64,000 nucleotides of DNA from assembly GCA_029204225.1 (NCBI GenBank), contig CM055101.1:57184806-57248805 (forward strand). The letters are read 5' to 3'. This document shows, piece by piece, positions 19,980-32,792 of the stretch. The first letter of the stretch is position 1. Every line of letters begins with the position of its first letter. The stretch is from Diphasiastrum complanatum. Its lineage: Eukaryota; Streptophyta; Lycopodiopsida; Lycopodiales; Lycopodiaceae. A program made the position numbers and the translations under genes. The notes below the pieces were generated by a model. The model was not told the DNA's origin, made no database searches, and saw nothing but the letters and a program-made list of their open reading frames with translations.

Positions 19980-21092
19980 GAATTGACTCTTTTGAGAGTC
20001 ATTGCTATGTTGTTTCAGGAAGACACGCGAAGGAACGAAGCCTTGAGTTCCTCAGCTGATTCTCACGTCTTGTACACCAACAAGAGCACGACAAAGCAGA
20101 AGAAGAAGAAAGGTCCGAAACAATCAAAGCCAGACCAAAAACCAGCTCAGCACAAGTAGCAGTCAAATTCGCAGACAAAGAAGAAGTTGTTTTGCAGATA
20201 CTGCAAATGAAACAACCACAAAATACAAGATTGTCGCATACTTCAAGCAAAGAACAACAACAAAGGGTAGTCAAATCAAGTGGCAAATGCAGCTACAAAA
20301 GCTCCACAGCCCATTCAAGAAGCGGATCATGATGCCTTCATGACCAACCATCAAGGAGCATCTGGCGACAGCTCTTGATTCTTGGATTCCGGAGCCACTC
20401 GCCTCATTGGCTATTTCAAGTCCTATACACCTTAAAGTACCCAAAAATTCGTTCACCTTGGCGACAATAGCACACAAGCTATTAAAGGTGAAGGCACTAT
20501 AAGATTATGCTTTGCAAATGATCAATCTAAGCTACTCTCTAAAGTCCTTTATGTACCAAATTTATCTACGAATCTACTCTCTGTAAGTAGAATCATAGAT
20601 CTAGGACACAGAGTAGAATTCGAATGTGATCAGTGTAAAGTAGTTGATAGGACAAGCAAGATCCTAGCACTCAGAAAGAGCCATGGATACTTGTATAAAT
20701 TGAGTCATTGCTTTTCTGCCTCTAGTCAGGCTCTCAGTACTTCAATTCATTCAAATAAAGGTTTACTTTGGCATTATAGACTTGGTCATTTAAATTATGC
20801 TATTGTACAACGAATGTCTAGACAATCTATTGTTCTTGATATCGACCATCCTCGCAAAAAAGTCGAGCTACCTGTCTGTCAAGACTGTCTAGTTGGTAAA
20901 AAGACAAGAAAGCCATTTAAGTCAAGTCATCAACATGTTGCTAGAGGATTGCTAGATGTTGTACGTTCAGATATTTGTGGCCCGATGAAAAATCCTTCGC
21001 TGAAGGCTGCCAAGTATTTTATAACCTTTATTGACGAATTCTCCAGAAGGACTGTAGTGTATTTCATAAAGAAGAAATCAGAAGCCTTCACT
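19980..21092 (+). mobile_element. Ty1/copia gag-protease-integrase remnant, plus strand
   Basis: Translating across stops and shifts gives, in order: a basic Gag tail; a CCHC zinc knuckle at about 20193-20235 (C-x2-C-x4-H-x4-C, with TGA in place of one residue); the protease motif LDSGATR (about 20380-20400); KVLYVPNLSTNLLSV; the GAG-pre-integrase motif LWHYRLGHLNYA (about 20765); and the integrase start DICGPM...ITFIDEFSRR (about 20965-21050). It stops abruptly near 21090, where a minus-strand copia begins. Degenerate and inactive. Confidence 0.88.
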
Positions 21093-21873
21093 GGTACCAC
21101 TCTAACTCCTTTAACAGATAGCAATTTGCCATCGGCTTGTCCAACTTTATCACCTTGAGTTCTGAAAACCACTCTTTCCTTGAAGTCATGTGCTTGGATG
21201 CACCACTATCAATGTACCAGGTATCGTTGGTTTCATCACTTGTCATTAATGCTGCAATGAATAATTTTGAGCTCTCACTTGTATCATCTTCATATTGGTC
21301 ATCATCGTATTGATGTTGATCAGTATAATTGTTTTCATGATAATAATCATCAATTTGATGTTGATCAGCATAATTTCCCACTTGCCCTTTGTCTTTTCTT
21401 TGTTCCATCTCCTTCTGTTTCTTGAAGCATTCACGCTCCTAGTAGCCAGGTTTGTTGCAATACCTACAATTTCCAAGTTTATTTTGTCTTGAATAGCCGC
21501 GTCCTTGACCTCGACCTTGATTCCAATTGTCTCGATTCGAACTATCATTGACTTGCTCATGAAATTGTTGAAATGATCTCCGACTTGAGTTTCCTCCTCT
21601 CGATTGATACTTTCCACGGCCAAACCCCTTGTCCTCTAACTGTAAGAGCTTGATCATAGCTCCTGTTACAATGATTCAAGTTCTCTTGATGTTGCTCTTC
21701 TTGCAAAAACAATTCACCTAGTTCTTCATAGATTGAAAGATTTTCTCTTGTGGCTATACTCGTCACAAACATATGATGTGACTCACTCAGACTATTTTAA
21801 ATTTCTAAACTGCATAGTTGTCGGCACCTTCCAATTTGCTTGACTCATTAAGGACACTCTTGCTTAGAGTTGC
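21088..21873 (-). mobile_element. Copia gag-protease remnant, minus strand (second gag copy)
   Basis: Contains a Gag start (MATLSKSVLNE, near 21873), a zinc knuckle (CRYCNKPGY, near 21445), a Gln/Asp/Tyr-rich linker, and the protease motif DSGASKHMTS (about 21190). It joins head-to-head with the plus-strand copia at about 21090. The middle of Gag is deleted near 21790-21820. It is a second copy of the gag region found at 22362-23125. Confidence 0.85.
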
Positions 21874-21943
21874 CATTACTAGATAGATGAGTCTGGCTCA
21901 CAAAATTCATCACACCATAGAACTGTAAATTTTTGGTTGGACA

Positions 21944-22196
21944 CCTGATATCGGTACGATGCGCGGGTGCACGACTACTCGCGATTCTCTTTCGCTCGCG
22001 TGCGTGGATCCGATATTGGTACAAATATGCGATATCGGTATGATGTGCAGATGGACGACTGCCTTGGATTTTCTTTACCTCTGGCGCGTCGATCCAATAT
22101 TGGTATTGATATGTGATATCAGTATGACGTGTGAATGTATGACTGCTCTTAGTTTTCTTTACTTCTAGCGCGTTGATCCGATATTGGTACGGACAA
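21944..22196 (-). repeat. Hairpin-repeat array in copia leader, block 1
   Basis: Three tandem units of about 80 bp. In the direction of gag each has a left arm CCAATATCGGATCCACGC-like and a right arm GCGCATCGTACCGATATC-like, separated by about 40 bases. The architecture and core motifs match the leader repeats of the H3/Ulp1 element. Confidence 0.75.
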
Positions 22197-22361
22197 AATG
22201 AAAAGTAGAGAGAATATAAGAACTTTCAAAGAGAATATTCTAGATTCTCCACTTCGGCACGGCGGCTACACCGCCTCCTCTTTGCAAAGATTTCGAAATG
22301 TGTGATCATTCAAAAGACAGAGATAAAAAAGTATGAAGTTTTCTAACTCTGAATGACAGTA

Positions 22362-23125
22362 CTAGACACTATCTAGTGTGATTTGTGGTACTCCAAACAG
22401 ACAAATGAGAGATTTTTCTTGAAATTGTTGGAATGATCCACGATTTGAGTTTCCACCTCTTGATTGGTGTCTTCCATGACCAAATCTACCACCACGTCCC
22501 TTGACTGCAAGAGCTTGATCACATCCCCTGTTGTGATGACTCAAGTTCTCTTGACGTTGTTCTTCCTGCAAAAGCAATCCACCTAACTCTTCATTGGTTG
22601 GAAGATTTTCCCGTGTGGCTATACTTGTCACAAACATCTAATGTGACTCACTCAAACTATTCAATGTCAACTGCATGATCTCACGATCCTGTACTCGCTC
22701 TCCAACTGTTGCTAATTGGTCACGAATCTCTTTGATTTTCAGTAGGTGATCAACAACAGTTGCACCATCATCCATCCGCAATGTGTGCAGCTTCGTCTTC
22801 AGGAATAACACTCGAGATGTGTTTGTGGTCTCAAACAATGCCTTCAACGTATCCTATGCTTCTTTTGGTCCTTCTGAATCCGAAATGTAGGGAATAATTG
22901 CATCTCTAACTGATAAGTTGATGACATTCTGTGCTTTCTGTTTTCTCCTGTCAAATGCCCATTGATCTTCTTCAATCAATGGCCTTGTCTCTTCACTATC
23001 ACGATCTCCCATAGCCTCTTTTTCCATCAAAATGTTCTTCAGTTTGAATTCCAAACTGCATAGTTTCCAGCTCCTTCCAATTTGCTTAACTCATTAAGGA
23101 CACTCTCGCTTAGAGTTGCCATTAC
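22362..23125 (-). mobile_element. Copia gag remnant, minus strand (first gag copy)
   Basis: Gag starts near 23125 (MATLSESVLNELSKLEGAGNYAV), shifts frame at about 23055, and continues through QNVINLSVRDAI, FETTNTSRVLFLKTKLHTL and MQLTLNSLSESH to FVTSIATRENLPTNEELGGL. It then breaks into a copy of the leader sequence. Leader and gag are repeated in tandem: 22362-23720 parallels roughly 21557-22410. Confidence 0.85.
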
Positions 23126-23231
23126 TGGATAGACAAGTCCGAATCACAAAAATGGCTCAGTCTGAGTACACAACTTAGTCTCCAAATTTTATCACGCCAC
23201 AGAACTGTATAATAATTTTTTTTCGGTTGTA

Positions 23232-23482
23232 CACCTGATATCGGAATGGAACGCAGAAGTACGACTGCTCAGTATCCTCTTTAACTTGTGCGTGTGGATC
23301 CGATATTGGAGCAAGCGATATCGGACTGGAGCGCAGATGTACAACTGCTAAGAATTCTCTTTTAGCTCGTGCGCTTGGATTCAATATCGGTACGGACATG
23401 CGATATCAGACTGAAGCGCAGATGTACGACTGCTCGGGTTTCCCTTCAGCTAGCGCGCTTGGATCCGATATTAGTACGAATA
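23232..23482 (-). repeat. Hairpin-repeat array in copia leader, block 2
   Basis: Three more units of the ~80-bp module, upstream of the gag start at 23125 and downstream of the primer site at 24011-24022, so within the element's leader. They are related to block 1 but have diverged in the loop and arm positions. Confidence 0.75.
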
Positions 23483-23787
23483 TAAAAAAGAGAGAATATA
23501 AGAGCTTTCAGAGGGAATATTCCAGTTTTCCTACTTCGGCGCGGCGGCTACGCCTCCTCCTCTTTGCTTAGATTTCAAAACGAGTGATCGTTCAAACAGA
23601 CAGATATCACTAATGTGAAAGTTATGAAGCCTCAAGGCTCTAAATGGCAGTACTAGACACTATCTGGTATGATTTGCAGTACCCCAAACAAACAAATGAG
23701 AGATTTCTTGGCACAACTCTCTGAGAAATGATACTTTTCACAAAGACTAAAAAACATATTGTAAAACTTTTCCCACACAACAGATTT

Positions 23788-24022
23788 TCAACCTGTCTGA
23801 TGCTGCCCTAGCCTTTCCGATGCCTCCGGGACTGTGTCTTCATTCCCCACTAATAACTGTGAGCTCCAAAACCTGCAAAATACATCAAGAAGAATTTCTT
23901 CCAGCCGTTTTTGTCTCTCCAAGCTTTCACCTCCTGTGAAGGACTTTCTCACTTCGTTGCGGAGCCTGTGACAAGCTGTATCCACTGATCAAGCACGCAG
24001 GACTATCGTAGCTCTGATACCA
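23788..24022 (-). mobile_element. Copia leader with small ORF and intact PBS (copy B)
   Basis: Same structure as at 30-264. The primer-binding site (complement of 24011-24022) reads TGGTATCAGAGC, a perfect match to the plant copia consensus. The presumed 5' LTR starts at 24023 and extends rightward. On the minus strand the leader continues through the 65-codon ORF (23985-23788), then a block of ~80-bp hairpin repeats (23482-23232), and reaches a copia gag start near 23125. So 21090 to at least 24022 is the 5' half of one minus-strand copia element. Confidence 0.65.
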
Positions 24023-25013
24023 TGTCAATAATCAGATATGCAATATCAAGCATTCACCATAAACAATCACCAAGTAGGGAGACGGAAAAAGAACACGCAA
24101 TATCACTCTATCACACTAACTTCATACTGAATATAAAGTGTACATATAAACCCTGAACCTTGATAGAGAGAGAAAACCTACGAATAGACTAATAGACTAG
24201 CCTACGGCTAATCATAACTGGTAACAGCTGTCAACATTAGTGTACATCGTAAACAATAACAATGAAGTTTATCATTGATTTCTAACAGAAAGTATATGCC
24301 CAAATGATTTCAAAAAGGATATTGGTTTGAGAGCATTGCATCGTCTCTTTGACGCGAATAAAATACTAATAGTCGTCATGGGGAGCTATTTGGGTGAGGT
24401 GTCACACTCCATTGGGTGTGAGGAGGCAATGTGCGTGACAACACAACCTAATCACAAATGCACACATTGTTTAAATGAGATATGATATGTAGATGCAGAT
24501 TCTAGAATGTGCCCTTCAAGACTTGAAAAAATCTTTCCACTTCATAGGTTTTCAGAACATAAGCAATAGGTTTTTAAAAATAGCATTTGGAGTGCTATTT
24601 GGAGAGTAATGTAGCCTGCATTGCATATAATTAGGTGCCAACAAATTTGGAAAACCTAATCAACATATTTTAAGACAGAATTTTCTAGAGCAATATCTGC
24701 GAGTAGACAACAAAACACACACGTCCACAGAACTAACAAGGCACACTAGACATCTACAATCTCAGAGATAATACACCTGATGGTAAAAAAGAAACCAAAA
24801 TCATCACTCGCATTTATCATAAAAACCTTTGATAGGCTAAGTTATATATTACTACTAGTAGCAAAAACTTGATACAGAGTCATTCAAGGGCTTCATAATG
24901 GACATAGTTTCATTCTTAGTGCTTGGAAAGCGAATCAGTAAAATTGAGCTACACGTATGTTGTTCAAACATCTGAAGTTCTCTTTTATTTGTCATGCAGT
25001 ATGTTGTTGCAAT

Positions 25014-25692
25014 TTAGCTGGAGATTTCGATGGGCTTCTCTTCGTGCTTAGGTTTCTCGATTTTGGGAACAGTGACGGTGAGGACGCCATCCTCAACCTT
25101 CGCCTTCACTTCCTCCACTTTCGCATTCTCTGGTAAGCAAATGCGTCGCAGGAAACTGCCCTGCCTACGCTCCACCCGATGCCATTTGTCCGTCTTCTCC
25201 ACCTCCTCTTTCTTGCGTTCCCCGCTTATCTGTAACGTACGTCCATCTTCCACCTGAACCTTTATTTCTTCCTTTTTCAACCCTGAGATTGAGAATAGCA
25301 ACAAATCAAGACACAGTCAAAAGATTTAGAATACAGATCCGATGAATCAGAGAAAGAGAACAACAATAAGTACAATAAAGAGAGCCCGAGCATGAAGATT
25401 TTCTGGCTTGCAGATTACTGAGGAAGATTATTCGAAATTGTGAGCATAAAGTCTTAGAGACATATGCTGAGATCAGGAACAATGAATTACCTGGTAGATC
25501 GGCTTTGAAAATATGAGCATCCGGGGTTTCGAGCCAGTCTACTCGAGTACTGGCAATGGCACTCACATCCTGGGCGAACTGTCGAGAAGGTGCATTGTCC
25601 CACAGAGGAAATCTGTCAAAAGGCTCTAGAATTCTATCCAAGGGATCAAAAATACTTTGATCTCGGCCAAAGAAGAATGGGGTCAAAGCCAT
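25014..25692 (-). CDS. Class I small heat-shock protein, two exons (HSP copy 2)
   Basis: Exon 1 is 25692-25491, the intron is 25490-25283 (208 bp, GT-AG) and exon 2 is 25282-25014, giving 156 aa. It differs from copy 1 at Val to Ile (DQSIFDP), Phe to Ile (DRILEPF) and Arg to Cys in [10 protein letters not shown]. The last is a CGC to TGC change at a position that is Arg in both other copies. By alignment with alpha-B-crystallin it corresponds to Arg123, while the Arg120-equivalent (FLR) is kept. The frame is otherwise intact and the promoter is preserved. The Cys could alter dimer or oligomer behaviour, but this is inference. Confidence 0.92.
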
Positions 25693-25888
25693 ATCCAGCT
25701 AAAAGAGGTAAAATAACTTCCTTCTCAGAAATGAATTGCTGTCTGCGATTGCTAAGATTGTCTCAATGGCGAGAGGTGATGAATTGAGAATCCCCAATGT
25801 CGAGATTATATCAATTACTATGACCGCGTAGTTGTAGATAACTCGTCACGAACTCACTGACATTATGCAAGATATGGAAGGATGAGGA

Positions 25889-25974
25889 AAATATATATAC
25901 AGAGGATGTATTGTCGTAAAGTGCGAGAGGAGAGGAGAGGAGAGAGTAGAAGGGTTGGAAGAAAGCTCTTGAAA
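25889..25974 (-). promoter_or_regulatory. HSP copy 2 promoter: TATA box and HSE
   Basis: Same elements as at 2131-2216: TATATATATTT on the minus strand (about 25889-25899) and TTCAAGAGCTTTC (about 25962-25974). Confidence 0.65.
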
Positions 25975-27261
25975 AGTAGAGAGAAGAGATGAATGTAGAG
26001 GAGTCGAAGACTCTCGAGTCATGAAACGGGACGTTCATGAAGGCCGTTTAGGGTCCCCCTTTGGCAGGTGAGATGAGATAAGGAAGCCAACGTGGGTCCA
26101 AGGCTCTCTCTGTCACATTCGTGAGTGATAAGAGGAAGGGCACTATGTGAGATAGATGCAAACATGTTCCTAGGGTCCATATCTCACAATAAGCCTATGC
26201 ACCGTCCATGTATGACATTAGCCTTGTGACATTGGGGAGGCAATGATCTTCGTGTGGCGGCAAATGGGATAAGTTTGTTTTTAATATGATGAGTGTGGTG
26301 TTCATACATTTGTTAAAATGAGTGAATCTCTCTCTCTCTCTCTCTCAAATCCTCCTCTTGCCTCCTCTTCTCTCTCTTTAACAAATCCTCCTCTCTAGAA
26401 GATTCCAAGAATAATTTATATTCTCAACTATTCTAAATCATTCTCTCTAGATTTTTCCGGAATCTAGACGAGCCCCTCTAGTTTTCAAAATAGAAAACCG
26501 CCAATTGTAGGCCATTAGAATTTTAGGGCACATGTGGCCCACTAGAAAAGCAAGAATTATTTTTTCTCCACAACATCATACATTCTCTCTCATATGTCCT
26601 CTTTTTCAAGAAGAGGGAGGAAGTAAATCATGCAAGGCTGGAAAAAAACACAATTTGTCAAAATGAAAAGCTAGAGAACCAAAAATGGTTCCCCCTCGTA
26701 GTTATGGACAAAACTTGTCACGTAAGTGATGGATACAACATAACTATCCGTGTGGGTTTCTCTACTAGGGCTCTCCATACACATAATTTAGGTTGTATCC
26801 AAGAGATCATATACATAGTTGCAAAGGGGTTTAGGGTTTAGGCAACTATCCAATCTAGTGTATTCATGTCATATAGGTTATCTTTCAATGTAGCATACCA
26901 TATTTATATGGGCACATGTATACCAAGATCGTTAGCAAAAAAGGTGCCATTCTTGGTGATGTAAATTGTGATTTAAATTTGTGAAATCAAATATGAAAAA
27001 AGTTTAAGCATGGTTGGAACTTAAGGCTATCTCCCTCCCTCACGACAATAGGTTCCCACACTAACAAGTTCAACCAAGAATTGGACCAATCATAAAGCCT
27101 CAAAAATCAAATTTTAAAAGACATTTTACAAGTCTGATTTTGTAAAGATGGAAAAGTTTGGAAGTCTGTCAATGGATGATGGAAGTGGAGCAATCAAAGT
27201 ATGAACCATTGGAGGTGGTTTATAGAAGACAACTATGATGATTTTTGGGGCACAACTTGTA

Positions 27262-28730
27262 GCCACTGTTGGAAATTAAGCCCACAGTTGCCTCCTTGGA
27301 ATCATAACTTAAACAGCCAATTTATTTCAAGGACGCTTACAACGGACTTCCGGCTGATCTCCAACAAAGGGTAACCAATCCCATCATAATTTTAAGTTCA
27401 GATGTTAAGTTTAATAACTTGAAGTCATTGAAGACTTGGCGATCTTCAAGGACTTCCACATAACTTGCATTTAGAACAAGTCTGCAGATTTACATTATTT
27501 TTGAACAGTCTGCAAAAATACACTAAGTGTAGCAGTTCGCATTTTTCGCACTTTTCGAAAACTGCGACACTTACCTTCGACTCTTCCATTCAATTATTTT
27601 TTAAGAAGTCAACTTGTTCGCAGTTCAACATCTTCGTCCCTTTTTCGCATTTTCTCGAAAAATGCGAAGAGAGAGAAAATTCCAGAAGGTCCTTAAACTG
27701 CTAAAGACACCTTTGCCAACTTTTAAGGGCACCTTCAACTTGTTTTAAAGGGCACCTTCAGCTTTCCCAAAAAGAGCGAGAGAGTTGAACTGTTAAAGAG
27801 ATCTTCGCCTTTTTAAGGGCACCTTAAAATTTGTTTAAAGGCACCTTCGGCTTTTTCGCAGAAACTCCGAAAGGAGAGAAAAATGCTGAAGGTTATCTGT
27901 TTTGAACGAGAAACGTTCCCATCCACTTCCCGTAATTTGTGAAGTGAGAGAAAACCACTTCACGTAAAATGCGAAGTGAGAGATTTTGCGACGTCCTCGT
28001 CCGCGTCAACGATACTGATTTGTTGACCGTATATATACTATGTATAGTTGTCACAAAAGCCATATACTTTCAAGTACAACGACTTTCCTGATTAGGTGAC
28101 AAACATTCAATGTAATTAATACACGGATGAAATCTATAAATAGATAATCCAAGCACAGATTAGTGGTTGCTCCGTCGTCAGAAATATTATTCGAGCCTCC
28201 CAGTTACGCTGTCAATTTTTTGTTATAATTGTTGTTTGTATTGTGCTTCAGTGTAATATAGTAGCAACAACTTTTCTATCTGTGTATAACGTAGATGAAT
28301 GCTTGTTGTGATTGAATGCACTCTATCGCTATTTGATCGCGCTTGTTTACTCACTCTGATCAGAACGCAGATGTCTACGACTCCTCAGACGATGGCTGTC
28401 TTTGACGCCTGAGGAACTTGCAATATCATACTGCTCTTCCATTTATTTCAGAATTATACTTCACATTGAATCTGATTTTTAGTTTAAATACCACACACAA
28501 ACCATTTCTAATCTCTTCGGTGGACTGTACTTTCATTTTTGAGAGTATGAATTAATTTTTAAGATCTTGTTGGACAATTAGAACACTTAAAGTTGTGATT
28601 ACATTTAGCATAAGCTGTCTATTAGACTGTTTTTGCATTTAGCACCTGACTAGAACATGAGAGCTATTCCGCAATATTTCTGCTCTCTTTTCCGTCCGCA
28701 TTCTTCCATCTTCCTTGCCCCATCAGCCAC
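27262..28730 (+). mobile_element. Solo LTR with 5-bp TSD (copy B)
   Basis: Counterpart of the LTR at 3512-4985, here at 27267-28725 (1459 bp), with the same GCCAC duplications at 27262-27266 and 28726-28730. A small net deletion near 27690 shortens it. The insertion and its collapse to a solo LTR therefore both predate the segmental duplication. Confidence 0.88.
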
Positions 28731-30183
28731 AATAGGGAACTATGGGTATCTAAAAATGTATGGGAAGGTGTTTTTTGAAATCTTGTGTGATTGGAAAGTT
28801 GTCATTAATAGCATATTTGAGGGCAAGGGGGCAAGTTTCTCCATGCACTAAAGCATGAGAAATTCCCAATTGAATTGGACTACTTTCCACTAGCGGCCAT
28901 GGCTTGGGAGAAGAAAAATAAGAGAAAAAAAAATCCATGAGGGAGGACACACTTTCCCTAGGCCCTACATAGCCAAAAACTCCCCGAATTCTCCCGCAAC
29001 AACTTTCCTTGAAAGGCAGCCTTCGAAATGCTCAAACTGAAGTATTTGAAGGTAAAATTTATGTTTTCTTGGAGGTTTCCTTGATCATGAAATTTTAAAT
29101 GGATTTGAAGGACAAGGAGCCTGTTAACTTCATAAAAGAATTTCAAGTTGAAGGCTATGAAGCAGGCAATAGGTAAAATTCATTTACAAGAACAGTTATT
29201 TCACTTCGAAGGAATAGTCTAAAATTGACTACTTAAGACATTTTTGGCTCCCTACCCACTATTTGGGCCATCCAGATTCGACCCAAATACAAGGCGGTAA
29301 AGCTTTTACTTGCAAAGTATGGTATGTTGGGAGCGAGAGTTCACCCCAAAGTAGAAAATCAACATTTATTAAACCTAGTTTAACCATTTCATTGCCTAGG
29401 AAGCTGGCGACATGTTGATCCCAAGAATTTGTGATCATGAAATGTTTAGCCGAACTATGTCAAACTTGGAGGAAGGTGATTTGGTGTAGGTTGGCATTTT
29501 TTCAAATGAGCAATAGCATTGTGTTCGACAACCATGGTGGAATTCAATGCCAAAGCTATGATAAGAGAGCACAATGATCGCTTATTTTTATCAATCTATT
29601 GGTTGAAAATAATGTGATTACTCACATCAGCGATGTTGTGATGTCTCGATAAGTTTGGGACACTCCAAAAGAATAACTTAAGATGCCAAATCCTATGTTT
29701 CTTTGAACCAAGTTGAACAATGTGTGAAAAATACGCAAAATCTAGCTTGATCTTTTGCAATATCATGTACATAGTGAAATCTCACATGTGTGGAGCATGT
29801 TCCCACGTGTGGAGGGTATCCATAATATGTTTAGTTCATTTATAAAGAGTTTGAATAGTCAATAGGCCTTAATCTTAAATTTGGAGGTTACTTTGACTTT
29901 TCTACCCCATGCACACATGTTACTAGGTGATTAGGCCAATTTTGGTGTGTGATGTAGCTTGAGGTAGGTTAGGCTTCATACCCATGACATGATAGTAGAG
30001 GGCTAGTGACACTTTCCTATGTGTTGTCATAAAGTCATGTGACCAATGAAAAGTGAAAGATCCATGAAATCGGTCCAATCACAATCAAGGGTCTTATGTC
30101 ACTAAACCAATCAAATTAGGAGGAGATATACAAGGGGTCCAATCAAAATGATGTTGACTACACCTCTTTGACCTTGGATTTCT

Positions 30184-30317
<134 letters not shown>

Positions 30318-30972
30318 TTAGTACACTAAGTTTTTTGGAGAGATTGTGAGATTCTATACACACTTTTGGTTACTTTCTCTCTCTACCCGAGAGCTCATGC
30401 ATATATTTTCTCTCTATATGAGAGCAAGCCTTTTCTATACTTAGAGAGAGAGACCTAGAAAAAACTAGTAGGTACATTCATGAAAAATATATATACACCC
30501 CGAAGGGGAAGTTTAAGCAAATGTAAGCTCAAACAAGAGCGAAGCTTGCACTTAAACTAAGATTAATCTAGATACTGGCATTAAAAATAAAGGTGCAAAA
30601 ACTATGATGATGTCAACGGGAGTCTCCCAATTGACTGCAACAGATCAGAAAAGTGAAGAGGTGGTGAATTGGCTAATGAAGGGAGATGAGACGTAGCAGA
30701 CCCAGCCACCGTCACCCGTTGCTGGATTGATAGGGCCTGAGCACGTTGTCATTAGAGAAACTTAGAGGCCAAAGAGGGCCTTTGAAAAAGATGTTTTTTT
30801 TATTTTTTTCTGGTTCCAAGCGCAAGATAGTCAACGGAACTTAGACAGTGGAAAAGGTGCGCTTGAAATCAATATCCAGATAAAAATAAAAAATTTGTGT
30901 CAAAATCCATGCCAAAAATGACCTATTTATAAAAAACATTTGCACATGTGGAAGAGTTTCAAAATGACATGC

Positions 30973-32792
30973 TTTTTGGCCCAGTTTTCTGAGGATACCT
31001 ATCTTTTGGCAATGCATGGTAAGCATGTCACCATCATGCCAACAAATTTTCGTCATTCTCATAAGACTTCGGGATCGTTATTATGGTCTGCATGTGGATA
31101 ACGCGAGCACCTCAAGAGACTTGCCTCTAAATGAAACAAACATGCTGACTACTTCTAGGAGGAAAAAGAAGTAGCCTGAAACCAAAAAAGCTGGATTTTG
31201 AAGGCCAGGTGTTTCTGTTCTTCCTTGAGTTATCCCTGCCAAGAGACCTCGCATGAGCTCTGAATCAGATGCTGGAGAATTTGATTCAGACCGAGAATCA
31301 CTCTCTCCTCCTCGTGTTATTCGTCCAGCTCCTCAAAAGGTTTCTTCACCTAAAGTGATGAGTACCCAAGAGGAGCTCGACAAAATAATCGAGAAATCTG
31401 TAAATATTGTATCTACTTCTCTTTCTACTCCTGTACATAATCTTTTTGTCAGAATTCCATACGATCCTGCTCAAATTTTTTTTATTCTGACCATTATAAC
31501 CAGTACGAGGCTTACTTAGCTAATAAAATTGATCTTCTCGGCAATTATTTTGATTTCTTTCTTCCAGATTCACATAGAAGCTTTAGATTAGGTCCCAAAT
31601 TTTGTGCCGAGCTTAAAGATAAAACACCAGAGACTACAGATGTAATAGTAGAAGCCGAAGGATGCTTTTTGCAGGATAGTATTAGTTCCGATTCTCATGG
31701 TGTAGTTTTTGTTGTTAGTCCATTTTTTATGGGAGCGATGAAGGCAAAATAAGCCAATTTTGAGAAGGCTGTATATCTCATCGAATGCAATCCAGTGTCA
31801 AAATTTTATTTGATTCCATATGAGAATAAGTAAGGATTGCTCGTTGAATTGTTGCTTTAATTTGGATTGTTGCAGCTGACATTGCTTTATTAAGTAAGGA
31901 TTTATTGATATTTGTATTTTGATTGTTGTAGTCGGCATTGGAGCCTGAACATTCTTTCTGTAAAGATAAATAAGGAGGGAGCATCAAATTTTCTATGTGT
32001 AAAAGTAAACTCAGTTGTAATACACATAGAGAATTTGATTTTCTACTTCATGATGTCGTGCGGAAAATACCGACAAAGGCGACTTCAATTGGAGAGATAA
32101 CCATAAAATCTCTCAAGGTATATTCTATTTATCTCTGATATGCATGTATTTTTTTTTAGTTTAAATCTATCATCATAGCATAAATAAATTTTTTATCATA
32201 ATATTACTAATTTTTGTTCAATATATGCAGTGTGTACAACAAATGGACGCTGTCAGTTGTGCATAGTTCGTTCGGTATAATACAAAGTTTTTTTTTGAGT
32301 GGTATAATTTACAAGTGGATTTAGATATTGAAAAGATAATATTCTGTTCATTTGTAATTTTTTTCATTCTGATTCATATTTTTTTCCTATCATTGTTTGC
32401 AATTTGCTGTATCACATGTTTTGTGATGACAATTCACTCTTGAGTTGTATACTACTGACGATGTATATAGATTTTGGCAAGAATTGATCGGAACCTATGT
32501 ACAGAATGGTGTAAGCATTGCACTTGAAATCAAGGGCCCTCAAAAGCAAGCTGCTCCTACCTTAATAGCCTCTCAATTTTCTCAGGATGCAGATATTATT
32601 ATACATGATAAAAAAAGAATAGAAGTCCTTCCCAATACAGAGGAAGGCGATATTATAGCAGAGAGGCTTCTTGTCTTAAAAGGCCTAGAAGTCCTTCCCG
32701 AAATAGAGGAAGACGAGATTATAGAAGAAGAAACTGTTCCCTTATTAGTTCTTAATAGTGATACTAAATATATAGAAAAATTTACTGAATAG
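30973..32792 (+). pseudogene. HU pseudogene E1, copy B
   Basis: Counterpart of 7183-8991. It is better preserved: the codon at 31672 is CAG (Gln), and the 11 bp missing in copy A are present, so the segment AVYLIECNPV leading to the His motif can be read. It still has a TAA after MGAMKAK, a T-run frameshift near 31478 and the TAG two codons after the putative catalytic Cys. The acidic tail (about 32445-32792) is open and rich in Glu, Ile and Asp, with a duplicated RIEVLPNTEE / LEVLPEIEE motif. The divergent promoter and H3 N-terminus are deleted here as in copy A. Confidence 0.72.

Noticed and set aside
21944-22196. CRISPR-like array
   Set aside because: The repeats are degenerate ~80-bp hairpin units without constant short repeats and unique spacers, in a plant retrotransposon leader.
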